Assembly (NCBI GenBank): GCA_030159075.1
Contig: BROG01000515.1
Location: 186,001 to 250,000, forward strand
Source: Atrina japonica
Taxonomy: Eukaryota > Mollusca > Bivalvia > Pterioida > Pinnidae
Length of the DNA: 64,000 bases
Reading direction: 5' to 3'
Shown one piece after another: positions 61,701-64,000 of the stretch; position 1 is the first letter of the stretch; every line of letters begins with the position of its first letter. The notes beneath the pieces were generated by a model. It was given only the letters and a program-made list of their open reading frames with translations. It was not told the origin of the DNA and ran no database searches. The position numbers and the translations under genes are program-made.

Positions 61701-64000
61701 TATATGTTCAGAACTTTACAGATGACAAGCAGGTGCTTGAATATTTTGATTTAATAAAAAGCGACAGATACTATATACAGTGGAACCTATCTTGTAAGAC
61801 CACCTGTCATGAAAGACCACCTGTCATATGATACCACCTGTCATGACAGACCACCTGTCTTGTGAGACCACATTCTGAAAAGCACTTGGTTAAATAATTC
61901 TTTAAATAAAACCTCTTTTGAAAGACCACCTGTCTTGAGAGACCACATTTCAGTGTCATGTGGGGTGATCTCTTAAGATAGGTTCTACTGTACTACCAAC
62001 CTCAGCATCTGTTTAATTAATAGATCATTAACCTCATTCATCATGTACATATCATAATTAAGTGTAAAATGTTACTTCATCTTGTCATTAAGATAGCTCC
62101 ATGCTGCATGTCAGGTCAGTAAGATAGCTCCACCATGCTGCATGTCAGGTCAGTAAGATAGCTCCACCATGCTGCATGTCAGGTCAGTAAGATAGCTCCA
62201 CCATGCTGCATGTCAGGTCAGTAAGATAGCTCCACCATGCTGCATGTCAGGTCAGTAAGATAACTCCACCATGCTGCATGTCAGGTCATTAAGATAGCTC
62301 CATGCTGCATGTCAGGTCAGTAAGATAGCTCCATGCTGCATGTCAGGTCAGTAAGATAGCTCCATGCTGCATGTCAGGTCATTACGATAGCTCCATGCTG
62401 CATGTCAGGTCAGTAAGATAGCTCCACCATGCTGCATGTCAGGTCAGTAAGATAGCTCCACCATGCTGCATGTCAGGTCAGTAAGATAGCTCCACCATGC
62501 TGCATGTCAGGTCATTAAGATAGCTCCATGCTGCATGTCAGGTCATTAAGATAGCTCCATGCTGCATGTCAGGTCAGTAAGATAGCTCCACCATGCTGCA
62601 TGTCAGGTCATTAAGATAGCTCCATGCTGCATGTCAGGTCAGTAAGATAGCTCCACCATGCTGCATGTCAGGTCATTAAGATAGCTCCATGCTGCATGTC
62701 AGGTCAGTAAGATAGCTCCACCATGCTGCATGTCAGTAAGATAGCTCTACTTTACTGCATGTCAGGTCAGTAAGATAGTTCCTCCATGCTGCATGTCATG
62801 TCAGTAAGATAGCTCCACCATGCTGCACGTCAGGTTAGTAAGATAGCTCCTCCATGCTGCATGTCAGGTCAATAAAGTAGCTTTACCTTGCAGTTTCACC
62901 ATGTCTGGTCATTTTTAAGTCGGTTCACTTTGGTAAAGCTACACTGAATCCGGTCACTTTGGTAAAGCTCCATTGAATCAGGTCACTTTGAGCCACAACT
63001 TTTGTGTCAAGTCACTTTAAGAGAATGCCACTATTTCAAGTAATTTTAAGACAATGCAACTACATCAGGTCATGAAGAGAATGCCACTATTTCAACTATC
63101 TTAAAGAGAAAGATCTAAATCAGGTCACAAAGAGAAGTCCACAATATCAAGTAATTTTAAGAGAATGCCACGCCGTCACTTTGAGACATCTGCCACCCTG
63201 ACAGGTCACTGTGGACAGCTATAGAGACAGATCTGTAGTGGTAGGAAATATGGTCATGCAGTCAATCTGATCAGTTTATATATTCTATATGGTCATGCAG
63301 TCAATCTGATCAGTTTATATATTCTATATGGTCATGCAGTCAATCTGATCAGTTTATATATTCTATATGGTCATGCAGTCAATCTGATCAGTTTATATAT
63401 TCTATATGGTCATGCAGTCAATCTGATCAGTTTATATATTCTATATGGTCATGCAGTCAATCTGATCAGTTTATATATTCTATATGGTCATGCAGTCAAT
63501 CTGATCAGTTTATATATTCTGTATTGGATAATGGTTCTTATGTCAGAACTACGGTGATGTCTGGTCTTTTCTGGTTATTTTTAGGAAATAGTGAAAACTG
63601 TGAATGAAAATCAAGTGATCGTTATTAGTGGTGAGACAGGTTGTGGAAAAACTACTCAGGTACGTTTGTTTAGTTCGTAAGCATAATACTATATGTAACA
63701 TATGTTTCTTGAAGTTAAATTTATTTTAAGTATTTTTGTATACTTGAATTTTTGTTTACTTGACAGTGCAAATAATGTAAATTTTGATCTTTTAAGCATA
63801 GGCACACATGTATTTGTTTTGAACATTTCCGTCATATTTATAGGTACCACAGTTTATACTGGACAGCTTTATAGAGAAAGGTCAAGGGTCATCCTGTAGG
63901 ATAATCTGTACACAGCCGAGAAGAATAAGTGCTGTATCTGTAAGTTTATATATAGGAATGTGAATGTATAGCCTAGAGGAATAAATGTTGTATCTACAGC
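49690..64000 (+). CDS. DHX36-like DEAH-box helicase, 5' part of gene
   Basis: Exons seen: 49690-49762, 56561-56694, 58967-59289, 61489-61631, 63585-63659 and 63844-63939; the gene continues off the window. The product begins MSWHRNRG with a Gly/Arg-rich stretch, then [18 protein letters not shown] (DHX36-type segment before the helicase core), a poorly conserved acidic linker, [13 protein letters not shown], Walker [12 protein letters not shown] and motif Ia [11 protein letters not shown]. Spacing and wording match DHX36, a 3'-5' helicase that unwinds DNA and RNA G-quadruplexes. Exon 49762 ends in phase 1 and the next exon begins in phase 0, so at least one exon is missing from this list. That exon should hold the G-quadruplex-binding DHX36-specific motif, which I could not find. 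DHX9/YTHDC2/DHX57 relatives are less likely because of the N-terminal match. Confidence 0.8.
49830..50100. mobile_element. Degraded SINE-like repeat in intron 1
   Basis: It contains 'gagatgtcacc', 'accgtgctattgagaga', 'gaccttccacttgggagtct' and 'ccactagactgccacaagtg', a decayed relative of the SINE bodies seen elsewhere. Confidence 0.4.
50325..50602. repeat. 17-bp minisatellite, ~16 copies
   Basis: 'cggctaagaccagtagt' repeats with G/A changes at one position (agtagt, agtggt, agtaat, attggt). Confidence 0.95.
50988..51088 (-). repeat. Dispersed repeat, inverted relative to 58,676-58,785
   Basis: 'ttacaggacccattcccaat' here is 'attgggaatgggtcctgtaa' at 58,738. The two ~105-bp copies lie in introns on either side of the exon at 56,561. 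Confidence 0.7.
51092..52062. mobile_element. ~970-bp inverted-repeat DNA element
   Basis: Left 'tacagtgaacccgctttaca' + 'acgac' and right 'gtcgttgtaaagagagttca' + 'ctgta' are inverted matches. An internal copy of the left edge ('acaacagaatattcggtatc') lies near 51,190. No transposase frame is visible. Confidence 0.7.
52290..53228. repeat. ~38-bp minisatellite, disordered in its left half
   Basis: The unit 'aacttgaacaggtaatagaa' + 'cgttctataatataaaag' has a variant with 'agaaaggcac'. From 52,680 on the units are regular; 52,290-52,680 is full of partial units. Confidence 0.9.
53386..54290. mobile_element. ~900-bp DNA element with CAGGGCTCGACATTA ends
   Basis: Left 'cagggctcgacattagca' and right 'ccttaatgtagagccctggg' are inverted. 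Subterminal 'ggacaagt' words repeat in both orientations near each end. The CAGGG start suggests a hAT-type terminus, and the interior is non-coding. Confidence 0.65.
54300..54560 (-). mobile_element. tRNA-derived SINE, reverse strand
   Basis: On the - strand 'atcaatggccgagtggtaag' is a Ser/Leu-tRNA-like A-box region, followed by 'caggggttcctg'. The remaining body reads into 'cttgccccgctggtacctgc'-type text. Confidence 0.5.
54838..55075 (+). mobile_element. tRNA-derived SINE
   Basis: A head 'gatagcacagtggtaagcac' and B-box-like 'gattcaatcctc' are followed by a body 'gagtactctggtttccccta' and 'caccaagcaccccat', typical of molluscan SINEs. Confidence 0.6.
55150..55375 (+). mobile_element. SINE, second family
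   Basis: 'ttggcccagtgattaaagca' as head, 'gaaggccggtggtttcttcc' and 'aaaactggccaccactaaat' as body. I associate this body with bivalve SINEs. Confidence 0.55.
55465..56560 (+). repeat. 36-bp minisatellite built on a helicase 3' splice site
   Basis: The unit is 'ttttagaggtcagttttcag' + 'tgatactttttatgta', in about 30 copies. The real acceptor and exon start at 56,561 (ctgctttag|AGGTCTGTAGTTTCAATGG) is the last, slightly altered unit. Every upstream unit therefore repeats a T-rich tract plus tttag|AGGTC. If one were used, the exon would read [11 protein letters not shown] and stop. Confidence 0.9.
56561..56694 (+). CDS. Helicase exon: [10 protein letters not shown] segment
   Basis: 134 nt, phase 0 in and phase 2 out, with donor gtaaat. 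It encodes the conserved short helix before the core ([18 protein letters not shown]), then an acidic Pro/Ser-rich stretch. Confidence 0.8.
56762..58685. mobile_element. Nested or partly duplicated MITE of the 'cacctgag' family
   Basis: Two left ends occur: 'agtcacctgagctgaaaact' at 56,762 and 'agtcacctgagccaaaggct' at 57,606. Two right ends occur: 'gaccgtcaaggcccatttgg' at 58,150 and 'gaacgttaaggcccattggg' at 58,646, each followed by cctcttgttc. The bodies share 'aaacttggca', 'ccatgtgaagccgcataaag' and 'gcaaagatctac'. One copy inside another, or a partial tandem duplication, fits equally. Confidence 0.7.
58967..59289 (+). CDS. Helicase exon: acidic linker
   Basis: 323 nt after acceptor caacag, phase 2 in and phase 1 out. 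The donor is read as GAAA|gtatga at 59,290, because it joins in frame with the next exon; the frame otherwise runs to a stop at 59,343. It encodes a Ser/Pro/Asp-rich linker (from [17 protein letters not shown]) without a recognised fold, where vertebrate DHX36 is also variable. Confidence 0.65.
59463..60712. repeat. 56-bp minisatellite, ~22 copies
   Basis: 'tatcagggggccattttact' + 'tcgttttgttattatgagtt' + 'tatcattagtcacaag', with ggccc/gggcc/gaccc variants that mark subfamilies. It lies in a helicase intron. Confidence 0.95.
60965..61330 (-). mobile_element. Two tRNA-derived SINEs, reverse strand
   Basis: 'gtcacagaggcaaataactg' starts both copies (60,966 and 61,188). On the - strand the second reads 'tagcttaattggtcaagcac' (A box) and 'cctgggtttgattcc' (B box), a clear tRNA-like head; the first has the B box only partly changed. 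Confidence 0.65.
61489..61631 (+). CDS. Helicase exon: segment before the core
   Basis: 143 nt after acceptor ctttttcag, phase 1 in and phase 0 out at donor gtacta. It ends in [19 protein letters not shown], matching the LPSYGM...E entry to the DHX36 helicase core. Confidence 0.85.
61777..61992. mobile_element. MITE of the 'agaccacctgt' family
   Basis: Ends 'acagtggaacctatcttgta' and 'taagataggttctactgta' are inverted. The interior repeats 'agaccacctgtc' five times. Confidence 0.7.
62085..62890. repeat. 31/34-bp minisatellite, ~24 copies
   Basis: 'aagatagctccaccatgctg' + 'catgtcaggtcagt' alternates with a shorter form lacking 'acc'. The two forms are mixed, which suggests repeated unequal exchange. 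From 62,890 to 63,190 a looser set of 'ggtcacttt' words continues. Confidence 0.95.
63248..63522. repeat. 39-bp minisatellite, 7 near-perfect copies
   Basis: 'tatggtcatgcagtcaatct' + 'gatcagtttatatattcta' repeats almost without change, ending 60 bp before the next helicase exon acceptor. Confidence 0.95.
63585..63659 (+). CDS. Helicase exon: Walker A
   Basis: 75 nt, phase 0 on both sides, between ttattttag and gtacgt. It encodes [14 protein letters not shown] then [11 protein letters not shown], the ATP-binding P-loop (motif I). Confidence 0.9.
63844..63939 (+). CDS. Helicase exon: motif Ia
   Basis: 96 nt, phase 0 on both sides, between atttatag and gtaagt. It encodes [20 protein letters not shown] then [12 protein letters not shown], which contains the RNA-contacting motif Ia. 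Confidence 0.9.

Overview
This window is AT-rich nuclear DNA of an animal, most likely a bivalve mollusc. Genes are broken by phase-consistent GT-AG introns, and the spaces hold tRNA-derived SINEs, short inverted-repeat elements and Penelope-type reverse transcriptase debris. The dispersed 3' tail with the wording 'cctgatcccacctcttga...ccagaggtccgtgtttgtcc' is a family I associate with oyster, scallop and mussel genomes. I cannot name the species. Nothing looks prokaryotic: there are no operons, ribosome binding sites or CRISPR array.

Three host gene loci can be supported. (1) A secreted C-type lectin on the + strand, about 9,041-14,365, has six or seven exons with every intron in phase 1: signal peptide, C-type lectin domain, Thr/Pro-rich tail. 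(2) On the - strand, about 39,392-42,450, are pieces of an IgGFc-binding-protein-like gene with two probable one-base frameshifts. (3) The 5' end of a DEAH-box helicase, best matched to DHX36 (RHAU), lies on the + strand from 49,690 and runs off the right edge after the Walker A and motif Ia exons.

The rest is mostly repeats. From 1 to 3,560 is a roughly 1-kb tandem amplification of a reverse transcriptase remnant that has lost its catalytic centre. From 4,560 to 6,140 is an array of about 345-bp repeats that turns back on itself. From 24.3 to 38.7 kb is a compound locus: a 52-bp minisatellite of roughly 150 copies, interleaved with three copies of a retroelement fragment whose ends are inverted and carry hammerhead-ribozyme-like cores. 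Many further minisatellites sit at 8.0, 12.2-13.7, 17.4, 20.1, 20.9, 40.7, 43.2-44.9, 50.3, 52.3, 55.5, 59.5, 62.1 and 63.2 kb.

The most interesting pattern is that several minisatellites are made from exon edges. In the lectin gene a 45-bp unit carries both a 5' splice donor and a 3' splice acceptor, bounding a 30-nt stretch in the gene's own reading phase. In the helicase gene a 36-bp unit repeats the 3' splice site of the exon it abuts. The splicing machinery therefore faces dozens of near-identical sites at both loci. Whether these sites are used or suppressed can be tested with RNA reads. Some arrays (1.7-2.5, 34.3-34.6, 43.5-44.9, 52.3-53.2 kb) look scrambled enough that assembly or consensus error should be considered.
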